Below, piece after piece: positions 8,554-15,861 of a DNA stretch of 64,000 nucleotides. This DNA comes from an uncultured Veillonellaceae bacterium (GTDB lineage Bacteria; Bacillota; Negativicutes; Veillonellales; Dialisteraceae), in assembly GCA_958348245.1 (NCBI GenBank), contig CATVYJ010000007.1, positions 1 to 64,000 on the forward strand. The letters run 5' to 3'. The number at the start of each line of letters is the position of its first letter. Within the stretch, counting starts at the first letter, position 1. The position numbers and the translations under genes were made by a program. A model generated the notes under the pieces. It made no database searches and had not been told where the DNA came from. It saw only the letters and a list, made by a program, of their open reading frames with translations.

Positions 8554-8697
8554 TTAACCTGATTTTCTCCGCTTTTCCGGCGTGCCGATATTCTTGAAAT
8601 CAATGATTTTCGCCATCTGCTCCGTCGCCCGGTCATAGCTGGCAAAGGCATTAAAGGTGTACTGGATATGGACTTTATAGGCTTCATCTTCGGTCAT
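8554..8697 (-). pseudogene. Chimeric 47-codon frame, probable deletion scar of mobile-element genes
   Basis: Starts M-T-E-D-E-A-Y-K-V-H-I-Q and ends D-F-K-N-I-G-T-P-E-K-R-R-K-S-G beside the left att arms. A GGGGGA lies upstream of the ATG. The first ~18 residues resemble, from memory, the start of small sigma-factor-like proteins of Firmicute conjugative elements. The rest (Y-D-R-A-T-E-Q-M-A-K-I) resembles the C-terminal tail of a tyrosine integrase, whose gene would end exactly here next to att. I infer an internal deletion joined the two. It may instead be a small intact protein of unknown role. Confidence 0.4.
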
Positions 8698-8846
8698 GGA
8701 AATTCCCCCTCTCTGAATAATAGTGCAGGGTGGCAGCACTCTTTGCTGTCGCCCCTTGATTGTCTGCCTGCAAAGGCGGGCGGGGCTGTCAACGGCGGCG
8801 CGTATGCGTCATTCATTTTGACCGTTGACTGGCTCGGCTGGCTTTG

Positions 8847-9590
8847 CTATTTTATAAAGCCTTGTTGTTTTAACATCTCATTGACTTCTGGATAATGATT
8901 ATACGGATAGCGATAAAACTCGGCAACTTGTTCTGTCCAATTTCCTATGCGATTATTGCTTGACCGTCCTTTCAAATATTTCTCGTAGGTTTTATCATAT
9001 TCTTCAAGTAGTCCGGTTAGATTTCGATTATAGACTTCATCAAAACAAACTGCTTCTTTCGGCAAACGCGGTTTCTTGTCAGGATTATCAGCCGCATAAC
9101 CTACACATAAGCCTAAAACTGGAATTACAAATTTGGGTAAGTCAAGCAGTTTAATTGTTTCTAAAGCGTTTAGACGAACATCACCAATGGGTACAGTCCC
9201 CAGCCCCAAACTTTCTGCTGCAACAACAGCGGTGCCTAAAGCAATGCCTACCTCATGTGCCGCAACAATCACATTATCAATACCTCCCATGATTTGGTTC
9301 ATATCTTCTCCATATTTTTTGCACGCAAGTTCTGTTCGGTAATAATCGGCGCAAAAAACAAGAAATATCGGGGCCTCTGCAATATACTTTTGGTTGCCAC
9401 AAAGTTCAGACAATTTCTTTCGGCGTTCCTCATCTCTGATTACAATTATTGTTGTATGTTGCATATTAACCCAGTTAGGTGCATTTTGAACGCTTTGAAT
9501 GATTTGTGACAATAATTCTTCTTCAACTGGCTTGTCTAAATAAGACCGAATGGAACGGTGTTCTAACATTGTCTTGATAAGTTCGTTCAT
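8847..9590 (-). CDS. Nitroreductase-family flavoprotein
   Basis: A 247-residue protein of the FMN-dependent nitroreductase family (NfsA/FRP-like). It opens with the typical L-E-H-R-S-I-R-S-Y motif binding the FMN phosphate, has N-A-P-N-W-V-N-M-Q-H (about 36-45), and carries the G-L-G-T-V-P-I-G-D segment (about 150) of the flavin site. Such enzymes reduce nitroaromatics, quinones or flavins with NAD(P)H. Ribosome site AAGGAGAGG precedes the start. It is divergent from an Lrp-type regulator, the usual arrangement for a regulator controlling its neighbour. Base composition is clearly AT-richer than the flanks, and both genes are cargo of the integrated element. Confidence 0.88.
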   Translation of the reverse strand: MNELIKTMLEHRSIRSYLDKPVEEELLSQIIQSVQNAPNWVNMQHTTIIVIRDEERRKKLSELCGNQKYIAEAPIFLVFCADYYRTELACKKYGEDMNQIMGGIDNVIVAAHEVGIALGTAVVAAESLGLGTVPIGDVRLNALETIKLLDLPKFVIPVLGLCVGYAADNPDKKPRLPKEAVCFDEVYNRNLTGLLEEYDKTYEKYLKGRSSNNRIGNWTEQVAEFYRYPYNHYPEVNEMLKQQGFIK

Positions 9591-9629
9591 AAAAACCTCT
9601 CCTTATTTCTACTAAGATTTTGTAAGGAT

Positions 9630-9658
9630 ATAATAGCAAAATTCGGTGTAGTTTTGAA
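9630..9658 (-). promoter_or_regulatory. Promoter of the nitroreductase gene
   Basis: On the minus strand TTCAAA (9653-9658) and TATTAT (9630-9635) are 17 nt apart, about 40 nt before the start codon. Two GGAATATA words (near 9671 and 9712) lie between the divergent genes and may be regulator sites. Confidence 0.55.
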
Positions 9659-9754
9659 TGTGATGATAAAGGAATATATTCATTTTCCCTTTGAAAATCA
9701 TCGAAAAATTGGAATATACCTTTGAAATCAAATTATATATCTCAAAAAACATGA

Positions 9755-9760
9755 TATAAT
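9755..9760 (+). promoter_or_regulatory. Candidate -10 box of the Lrp-type regulator gene
   Basis: TATAAT lies 31 nt upstream of the ATG at 9791; no good -35 hexamer is visible, which would fit an activator- or autoregulator-dependent promoter. Confidence 0.4.
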
Positions 9761-9790
9761 AAAAACAAGCAAATACAGAAAGGAATTGCT

Positions 9791-10213
9791 ATGATGGATA
9801 CCACGGATATGGATATAATTCGTTGCTTGCAAGAGGATGCACGACTTACTATGACTGCAATAGGAAAGGCGGTCGGTTTATCTCAACCTGCTGTCGCAGA
9901 AAGAATTAAACGATTAGAAGAACAAGGTGTAATTGAGAAATATACAACAATCATTTCAAGTGAGAAGATAGGTAAACCTATTACCGCTTTTATGCTTGTT
10001 CGTACAACAAACTGTATTGATTTTATTGATTACTGTACCAATTCCCCGCAGATTGTCGAATGTCACCGAATAAGTGGACAATACAACTATCTAATCAAAA
10101 TACAAGTTGAGTCAACAACGGCATTAGAGCAGGTCGAAAATAGCACCCTACAATATGGCACACTCCAAACCTTATTTACTCTTTCGTCTCCCATTCCACG
10201 AAAGACTTTGTGA
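9791..10213 (+). CDS. Lrp/AsnC-family transcriptional regulator
   Basis: A 140-residue regulator. Residues 5-50 form the winged HTH (D-M-D-I-I-R-C-L-Q-E-D-A-R then S-Q-P-A-V-A-E-R-I-K-R-L), and the remainder is a RAM-type effector domain with the alternating beta pattern and a V-E-C-H-R-I-S-G-Q-Y-N-Y segment typical of the family. GAAAGGAATT precedes the start. It is transcribed away from the nitroreductase and is the likely local regulator of that gene. Effector is unknown, most often an amino acid. It belongs to the AT-rich cargo. Confidence 0.9.
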   Translation: MMDTTDMDIIRCLQEDARLTMTAIGKAVGLSQPAVAERIKRLEEQGVIEKYTTIISSEKIGKPITAFMLVRTTNCIDFIDYCTNSPQIVECHRISGQYNYLIKIQVESTTALEQVENSTLQYGTLQTLFTLSSPIPRKTL

Positions 10214-10395
10214 TTTTTTACGGAATAGTGGAAAGGCTGTCTATCAAATTCTTGTGTGTTACTTTATGGTACATGAGCATTTACGCAACGGACATATTCA
10301 CCCGCATACAGCAAGCGGCGATATTTCTCTTCAGGAATACCACCGCTTTGCTGTATCGTCTATAAAACTCGTCACATCAAGGCACTTTCAAAAAT
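10214..10395. other. Non-coding remnant at the right end of the element
   Basis: About 180 nt between the Lrp-type gene and the right arm repeats. No intact frame of note. The opposite strand shows short peptide stretches that look like a degraded gene but cannot be assigned. Confidence 0.4.
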
Positions 10396-10415
10396 GGTGT
10401 AGTAGTGGTGTAGTA
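10396..10415. repeat. Arm-like tandem repeats, right end of the element
   Basis: GGTGTAGTA at 10396-10404 and again at 10407-10415, the same nonamer pair as at the left end, 57 nt inside the right boundary. Confidence 0.55.
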
Positions 10416-10471
10416 AGCGCCTTTTTGCTTTGTAAAACCATTGATTTTACTGGCTTTTTCGGGACTTTTCA

Positions 10472-10495
10472 AGATATTGCCGTGGCAGATGAATA
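10472..10495. repeat. Element boundary, right copy of the 24-bp direct repeat (att core)
   Basis: Identical to 8355-8378 and in the same orientation. On its right the sequence continues into the original phosphatase start codon and the hydrolase gene. Confidence 0.85.
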
Positions 10496-10504
10496 AAATG
10501 CGCG

Positions 10505-11137
10505 TCATATTTCCTCTTCTCCTTTTTCCGTTCTCTCTGGTCCCGCCGCGCGCCGCAGCCACGCGCGGAGAAAATGCAGCTCGTCCACCGTGTGAAACCA
10601 GTGGCCGCCCGTTTCCATGACCGTGAGGCGCGCCCCGCAGGAGGCGGCGAAACGCTCCGCCGCGGCCTGCGGAAGGAGCGCGTCCCGGCCGCCGCAGAGA
10701 ATGTCCGTGGGCGCGGTCCAGCGGACGGGATGGGCCCGCACATAGGAAAGATACGCCCACGAGAGCGTCCCGCCGCCGTCCACAGGAATCCTTTTCTTCT
10801 CGCGGAGCTCGTTCTCCGTCACGCCCGCCCGGGCCATCATGGACGCGATGAGCCCTTTCATATCGAGCACGGGAGAGATAAAGAACGCCCGCGCGATGTC
10901 CGCGCCGCCGAGAGCGACCATGGCGAAGTACGCGCCGAGGCTCACCGCGAGGAGAGCGACCGGGCCCTCCCGGCGGGCCTCGTCATAGGCCGCGCGGATG
11001 TCTGCGGCGGCCTCTCCGGGCGTTTCGTCCCGGTAGGAGACGCCGCGCACCGTATAGGCGGGGAGAAGCGGGCCGTACCACGCCGCTTCCTCAGGTCCGC
11101 CGCCTCTGCCGTGGATGTAGAGCAAAACGTTCTGCAT
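10505..11137 (-). CDS. Alpha/beta hydrolase, small serine-hydrolase-like
   Basis: A 210-residue alpha/beta-hydrolase fold protein. It shows the oxyanion motif H-G-R-G-G-G (about residues 9-14), the nucleophile elbow A-V-S-L-G-A (about 70), a late Asp in G-G-R-D-A-L-L (about 150) and the catalytic His in G-G-H-W-F-H (about 178), so the triad is complete. AGGAGG lies 5 nt before the ATG at 11137, which decides the start over the longer open frame. The stop overlaps the ancestral start of the LMW-PTP gene. Substrate unknown; an esterase or thioesterase is plausible. Confidence 0.85.
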   Translation of the reverse strand: MQNVLLYIHGRGGGPEEAAWYGPLLPAYTVRGVSYRDETPGEAAADIRAAYDEARREGPVALLAVSLGAYFAMVALGGADIARAFFISPVLDMKGLIASMMARAGVTENELREKKRIPVDGGGTLSWAYLSYVRAHPVRWTAPTDILCGGRDALLPQAAAERFAASCGARLTVMETGGHWFHTVDELHFLRAWLRRAAGPERTEKGEEEI

Positions 11138-11301
11138 GAAATCCTCCTGAAATACTGCTGAAAAAATTGTACCATAGACAGCACGGCGCAGGAATGGGAT
11201 GCGGGAGCTGGGGAGAGCGGCCCCGAAACATGCCGGCGGAGCGGCGGCCAGAGCCCACGACATCCGCCGGCACAGGGGCCCGTCTTCTTTGCCCCGTTTC
11301 A

Positions 11302-11343
11302 GGAAAAAAGAAAAGGGATTAAGCAGATACACTTAATCCCTTT
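11302..11343 (-). terminator. Terminator of the autotransporter gene
   Basis: Minus-strand GGGATTAAG/CTTAATCCC 9-bp stem, followed by TTTTCTTTTTTCC. Confidence 0.85.
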
Positions 11344-11359
11344 GTGGTTTGATAACCGG

Positions 11360-13556
11360 TTAGAAGCTCCAGCGCACGCCTGCATTCCACTGCCAGGTGA
11401 TGGCAATGTCACTGCCGAAGGTCTTTTCAATATCGAAATAGAGGTGCGTGGTGTCACTGAGATTCACATTCGTCCCCAGTCCCACTTCACACCAGCCGCC
11501 ACCAAGGTCCTGATCAAAGGATCTCTGCCGGCCCTGCGCGTCGGTGAAGGTCACACCGGTATCTCCGTCGAAATCATACAGATAGGAAGCGCGCAGATAG
11601 ACGTTGCCTTTGTCAAAGTTCTTGCCCAGCCGGACGCCCGCACGGCCGATCAGGCTCTGCATGCTGTCCTGCGATACGCGGATGTCGCCGGCGTTGTAGC
11701 TCGCGCTGTCCACATATCCATAGATGAGCTGTGCCTGCGGTTCAATCCAGAATCCGCTGTCCTGTGTGAAGCGTTTACCCACTTCCACGCCGAGGGAGTA
11801 ACCGTTCGCATCGTATTCGCCGTCGCCCCAAGTGTTTTCCAGATCATGATTCAGGCGGGAATATTTGCCCACGATATCGATGTAGCTGCCGTCGTCATTC
11901 AGCCGGCTCCCATACAGGGTCAGTGTCTTGTGGCTCATGTCGAAGCGGCCGGTATCATAGCTGCCTTCGCCGTCCGTGTAGCTGAATGCCGCGCCCAGCG
12001 TCCAGTGCGGGTCCGAGCTCAGCTTTCTATCATAGCCGATCTGGTAAATGTTATGCTGGCTGTCGAGGCTCTTATAATCGTTTTCGCCGCGGATCATGCG
12101 CACCCAGAGGCCCTGCTCTCCGGCGCTGTCGCGCAGTTCCCCGAGACGGCGGTTCATATCGTCCAGTTCCGTGCGCCAGCTCAGGAGCCCCAGAGCGCCG
12201 ATTTCCGCCGCGCCGTACACATCCGGATTTTTGATGGGCTTGATGTCGGTGACGTCGCCGTCTTCACCGACCGTGCCGGTGCCGCCGTCATCGATGCCGC
12301 CGGGCTTCTGCTCGACCGTAGCGCCCGCAGGAGCCAGAATCTCCGGAAGAGCTGTGCCTTCCTGCCCATCCAGTTCATGTGTAATTTTCACTACATACGC
12401 CAGCCGCTGCAGGTCATTTTCCAGATCGCCCGTATTAGCGCTGCCGGCGCCCACAACCTTGACCTGTTTGACGCCAATGGAAGGGTCCCGAGGGTCATAT
12501 TGATCATTGACATGGATATACACGCCTTTAGAATAATCCTGCTTGTATTCGTCGATGTTGGCATAGTTGTATTCGGCGGTGCTGTTTAAATTGATCGTCA
12601 GGTCCTTCACCTGAAAATCAATCCTATCGCCGCGCCAGTCCTTTTTCGTTCCGTCGCCCACGCCGCCAAAATCGGCTTTGGCATTTTGGCCCAGATTGAT
12701 GGTCACATCATTACCGGTAATGACCGCGTTGCAGTTATTGCCATAAATGGATGTCTTGAACTGCGCACCATCTCCCACAGTGACGGTATTTAATTCGAAA
12801 GTGGAGGGGTTATCCGATTTGCCATTGGTTTGCAAGTTAAAATTGCCGCCGTCCTGTACGGTGATGTTCTTGAGTGCAGCAGAGGTTCCACCCCCGTCCA
12901 GCTGGACCGTGGTTTTTCCTGCTTCCGATATGATGTTGTCAACAGTAAGGTTTCCACCCTCCGTTACTTCTATCCGGGCATCATTAGTAGTTCCATTATT
13001 ATGCAAATAAACTGGAGCATGTATCTCTATCGGCTCTTCGCCGCCTATAACAAGTCCGGTTTTCCCCCCGTTGGATTCAACGCTTATTTCTCCGACATCC
13101 TTTAAGGTTTGGGGATTGGTGACCAATAATCCGATTTCCTGAACGCCCCCTTCTTCCTGAATAATAGTAAGCTTCGGGGTGTGAAGAATTGTATTGTTTA
13201 ACTTTTGCGTAAATAGGTTGCCTTGTATTCCCTGATAAATAATTTCCTCTTCGGCAGTAATTGTACCGGCGTCGAAAGCTTTCTTGCTGTTGACGTCGCC
13301 CCAAATAGTTAACGTACCTGTGTTAATATCACCGTTATTTTCAAAATAACCTTTATTAATGGTTATGCTGTCGTCCGCGATGACAGTCCCTGCATTGATA
13401 AAAGATTCACCATTTTCTACAACAATCTTCGGGGGGGGTGTTATTCTGTGTTTCCCCGGAAACCACATTGACATTCTGTGCATAAATGGGACCGGTCAGG
13501 CTGCAGGCGATCAATACGCCCAATGCCAGGTCCCTTTTGAAAGCATGATTTTTCAT
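11360..13556 (-). pseudogene. Autotransporter, out of frame at a C8 tract (probably phase-variable)
   Basis: The intended product of about 731 residues starts at 13556 (AGGAGG upstream) with a signal peptide (M-K-N-H-A-F-K-R then a hydrophobic core and I-Y-A-Q). A passenger rich in Asn, Thr and Gly with short beta-helix-like repeats follows, then a C-terminal autotransporter barrel (about the last 280 residues) ending in W-S-F. In this sequence the signal-peptide frame meets a run of eight C (plus-strand G8, 13431-13438) and stops 4 codons later. The rest is open in another frame from 13483. Seven C would join them into one gene. The role is probably surface adhesion or antigenic display. Confidence 0.85.
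13431..13438 (-). repeat. C8 homopolymer at the autotransporter frameshift
   Basis: Eight consecutive G on the plus strand, about 40 codons after the start. Removal of one base (or gain of two) restores the full frame. The position just after the signal peptide is typical of slipped-strand contingency loci. Confidence 0.8.
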
Positions 13557-13892
13557 AATGGCACCTCCTGTATATAACCATATGACCTACTCAAAGAATA
13601 CCACGTCCGCCTGCCGGTCACAACGAAAAGTTTTGAACATCACATTTTACAATAGGAGGAAACGGAACCATGAACTTCCTGTCATAAGCCTGCGGCAAAT
13701 CAAGGAAACTTTTATACAAAGGGAAATACTTCTTACAAAAAAGACCGTCATCAGAGGCGTTGACGGTGTTTCTGTCTATTTATTTCATTTAAAATAATTC
13801 TCCCGGATGAGCGCCGCTGTGTGACCTTGCGGCTGGGCTGCTCCGTTCGGAATAAGAATCCGTTTTGCCATAGCCATCGCTTCTTTCCGGCG
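13557..13892. other. Intergenic region upstream of the autotransporter
   Basis: About 335 nt between divergently placed ends. It holds the autotransporter ribosome site and presumably its promoter. A 7-bp ACCGTCA/TGACGGT inverted repeat lies around 13745-13770. No coding frame is convincing. Confidence 0.4.
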
Positions 13893-14798
13893 TCAATAGC
13901 AGAGCGCGATGAGGAAGGGCACTGCGGCGGAGCAGAGGATGCCGTTCACCACGGCGAAGACCGCCGTTTCCTCGTCGGTGTAGCGGATGAGCATGGGGAG
14001 CGTCGTGTCTTCGCTCGTCGCCGCCGCGGGGGCGATGGCGGTCCATCCGTTCAGCCCGCGCGCGAGGAAGGGGATGAGGAAGAAGGAGAAGAGTTCCCGC
14101 AGGAGGCTCGCCAGAAAGGCGATGCTTCCGATCTCGGGGCCGGCGAGACGGCTCACGGCGGCGCCGGAGAGGCTGTACCAGCCGAGTCCGCCCGCGATGG
14201 AGAGGGCCGGGGCGAGGGGCCAGTCCGTGCAGAGGGACAGGAGCGCGCCGCCTGCGAGAGAGCCGGCGATGATGCCCGCGGGGATGACGAGGATTTTCAC
14301 GTGGTAGTGCCGGATGATGGCGAGGAGGCCCCGGCGCATGCCCACGCTGACGCCCACGGAGAGCATGAGGAGCAGGAGCAGGCCGTCGGAATACGCGGAC
14401 AGCGGGACGAGGTGCGCCGCGGAGGCGGGCCATGCGCCGCCCGCGAGTCCTGCCGCGAGCGAACCGGCCGCGAGGAAGACCATGGGGTCGCCCGCCGCGG
14501 GGACGGCGCGTTTCGGTTCCTGCTCCGCGTCCGGCGCGCTGCTGTCCATGAAGCGGCGGGAGAGCAGGTACACTGCCGCGATGGAGCCTGCCGTGGGGAC
14601 GAGGCAGAAGAGGAGGCTCTGCCCGCCGATGAAGGCGAGGTCGGCGAAAAAGCGCTCGCTCCCGCCGAGGGAGACGCCCATGGCGAAGATGAGGAGCAGG
14701 GTGCAGACGAGCTGAAAGCGCTCGTTCAGGTGCTTGTACTGCCGGGGAAACCAGCGTCCCGCAAGGACGCCCAGCAGCATGACGGCGATGGTGAGCAT
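13893..14798 (-). CDS. lysO: LysO-family lysine exporter
   Basis: A 301-residue polytopic membrane protein with about eight hydrophobic segments in two halves, of the LysO/YbjE (DUF340) family. The hallmark segment A-A-A-T-S-E-D-T-T-L-P near the C-terminus, with acidic residues required for transport in the E. coli protein, is present. So is the G-L-G-W-Y-S-L-S-G motif around residue 200. LysO exports L-lysine and the toxic analogue thialysine. The start at 14798 follows GGAGG. The promoter and leader with a terminator-like fold suggest lysine- or translation-dependent attenuation, by inference. Confidence 0.85.
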   Translation of the reverse strand: MLTIAVMLLGVLAGRWFPRQYKHLNERFQLVCTLLLIFAMGVSLGGSERFFADLAFIGGQSLLFCLVPTAGSIAAVYLLSRRFMDSSAPDAEQEPKRAVPAAGDPMVFLAAGSLAAGLAGGAWPASAAHLVPLSAYSDGLLLLLMLSVGVSVGMRRGLLAIIRHYHVKILVIPAGIIAGSLAGGALLSLCTDWPLAPALSIAGGLGWYSLSGAAVSRLAGPEIGSIAFLASLLRELFSFFLIPFLARGLNGWTAIAPAAATSEDTTLPMLIRYTDEETAVFAVVNGILCSAAVPFLIALCY

Positions 14799-14828
14799 TG
14801 GTGCCTCCGTGGAGCGAAGCTCCGAAAA

Positions 14829-14893
14829 AAGGCATCCAGCGCTCCTCCTTCGGCGCCGCGCGCCGCACCTGCGGGGGAACTCTGAATGCCTTC
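14829..14893 (-). promoter_or_regulatory. Attenuator-like leader of lysO
   Basis: On the minus strand AAGGCATTCAG pairs with CTGGATGCCTT across about 42 nt, then TTTT(TT)C follows, about 25 nt before the ribosome site. A lysine riboswitch was considered but the leader (about 135 nt) is short and the conserved L-box core could not be aligned with confidence. A short frame beginning M-K-A-F-R-V also overlaps it. Confidence 0.4.
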
Positions 14894-14940
14894 ATGGCCG
14901 CGGCATCCGGTGATGCGCAGCCGGCGTAATTCTGCTCAGC

Positions 14941-14970
14941 ATGATACCATAACGGCGCGCGGGGTGTCAA
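14941..14970 (-). promoter_or_regulatory. Promoter of lysO
   Basis: Minus-strand TTGACA (14965-14970) and TATCAT (14941-14946), 18-nt spacer, giving a leader of roughly 135 nt. Confidence 0.7.
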
Positions 14971-15094
14971 ACGGCGGCCGCCGGGCGCTTCCCGGAGAAG
15001 GCGCACGCGGCGGCATGCGCGCTCCGGAAGGACAGCGGGCCCGTTTCAGAAACGATCGGCCAGGCTCGCCGTGATGGTTCCGTAAAGCGGCGCG

Positions 15095-15119
15095 AAAAAA
15101 AGACGGCCGGAGCCGTCTT
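15095..15119 (-). terminator. Terminator of the small Cys-rich protein gene
   Basis: AAGACGGC/GCCGTCTT stem with TCCG loop, followed by a T-run on the minus strand. Confidence 0.85.
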
Positions 15120-15125
15120 CCTTTC

Positions 15126-15482
15126 TCAGAGAATGTCCGCTTTCCTTGCGAGGATGGCCGCGGCGGCGGTGCACGCCGGGCAGTCGCAGTGCGCTGCGCC
15201 GGCGGCTTTGAGTTCCCGGCCGTGCGCTTCGACCTTTGCCGCGAGCTCTGCGCCGAAGACTTTCCGGCCTGCTTCGGACCCGGCGAAGGCGATGAGCCCG
15301 TCCACGGGCATGAGGTCCGCTTCGAGCTCTTCCACGTACGCGGCGGCGGCCGCCGCTTCCTGCTCCGTGCCGACGGCGGCGAGCCAGGCGTTCGCCTTGT
15401 CTTTCAGGGGCTGGCAGCAGCTCGGCGCGGCGAGGAGGGCCGCGGTCTGTTCTTTCATGAAATGCAGCGTGTCTTCTGTCAT
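15126..15482 (-). CDS. Small conserved protein with a C-terminal C-x-C-x2-C motif
   Basis: A 118-residue, Ala-rich, mostly helical soluble protein. It has a Cys pair near residues 22-23 (P-S-C-C) and a C-terminal H-C-D-C-P-A-C cluster (about 98-103) that could bind metal or form a redox centre. Similar small proteins occur in anaerobic Firmicutes, sometimes carrying an unsupported 'Hsp90-like' label; I see no chaperone features. AGAGGTG precedes the start at 15482. It is monocistronic with its own terminator and faces away from ileS. Function unknown. Confidence 0.75.
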   Translation of the reverse strand: MTEDTLHFMKEQTAALLAAPSCCQPLKDKANAWLAAVGTEQEAAAAAAYVEELEADLMPVDGLIAFAGSEAGRKVFGAELAAKVEAHGRELKAAGAAHCDCPACTAAAAILARKADIL

Positions 15483-15596
15483 GATGATGCACCTCTTTCT
15501 GTATACGCTGTTTTCATTATAGCCGCGGCGGACGGACGCGGGAAGTACGCGCGGAAAAGTGCCCCGGTTTCTCCGGGGAAACCATGGGGCGCGCCC

Positions 15597-15625
15597 TTGA
15601 CGGATGCGGGGGAAGAGGGTAAACT
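15597..15625 (+). promoter_or_regulatory. Promoter of the ileS T-box transcript
   Basis: TTGACG (15597-15602) and TAAACT (15620-15625) separated by 17 nt, directly upstream of the T-box leader. Confidence 0.75.
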
Positions 15626-15631
15626 ACTGTC

Positions 15632-15846
15632 ATATATGAGCATTGAAGGAGACGGTCTGCGCCGCGGCGTGTCAGCAGAGAGCCCCGCACGGTGGAAAGG
15701 GGCGGCATGGGAGCAGACGGATCACTCTGGAGCTGCGGAGAAGAAAAGCTCCGCCGGGACACCGTTATCTGTGCCGAGTGGCCGGAAGGTCATGAGGGTG
15801 GTACCACGGGAAACTTTCCCGCCCCTTATCGGGGCGGGATTTTTTG
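15632..15846 (+). promoter_or_regulatory. T-box riboswitch, isoleucine class
   Basis: A leader of about 215 nt in front of ileS. The conserved T-box sequence AGGGTGGTACCACGG is at 15795-15809. The terminator CCCGCCCC/GGGGCGGG with a T-run is at 15818-15846. The specifier is probably ATC at 15721-15723, inside a long stem I. Uncharged tRNA-Ile should pair with the specifier and T-box sequence, prevent the terminator and switch ileS on. Confidence 0.92.
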
Positions 15847-15861
15847 ATTCAGGAGGAAAGA

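Larger units (their letters stand above)
8379..10471. mobile_element. Decayed integrative element inserted in the LMW-PTP gene
   Basis: About 2.1 kb of AT-richer DNA bounded by 24-bp direct repeats and, internally, paired GGTGTAGTA arm-like repeats at both ends. Cargo is a nitroreductase and a divergent Lrp/AsnC regulator. No complete integrase, relaxase or replication gene remains. The only trace of machinery is a 47-codon frame (8554-8697) that looks like a fusion of two mobile-element proteins. It regenerated the phosphatase gene on the left with new start codons. It is best read as an integrative element reduced by internal deletion. Confidence 0.75.
10377..10508 (-). pseudogene. Displaced 5' fragment of the LMW-PTP gene
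   Basis: A 43-codon frame opening M-T-R-I-L-F-I-C-H-G-N-I, then running into element-derived sequence (L-K-S-P-E-K-A-S-K) and stopping. The match to the phosphatase P-loop ends exactly at the att repeat. Its ATG overlaps the stop of the alpha/beta hydrolase gene as ATGA, showing that hydrolase and phosphatase once formed a translationally coupled operon. It lacks the catalytic Arg and the rest of the enzyme. Confidence 0.85.

Noticed and set aside
10377..10508. A second intact phosphatase gene.
   Set aside because: Similarity ends exactly at the att repeat and the catalytic Arg is missing, so it is a displaced 5' fragment.
14799..14935. Lysine riboswitch in the lysO leader.
   Set aside because: A GCGCCGAAG-like word is present, but the leader is too short and the remaining L-box core could not be placed, so only an attenuator-like fold is reported.
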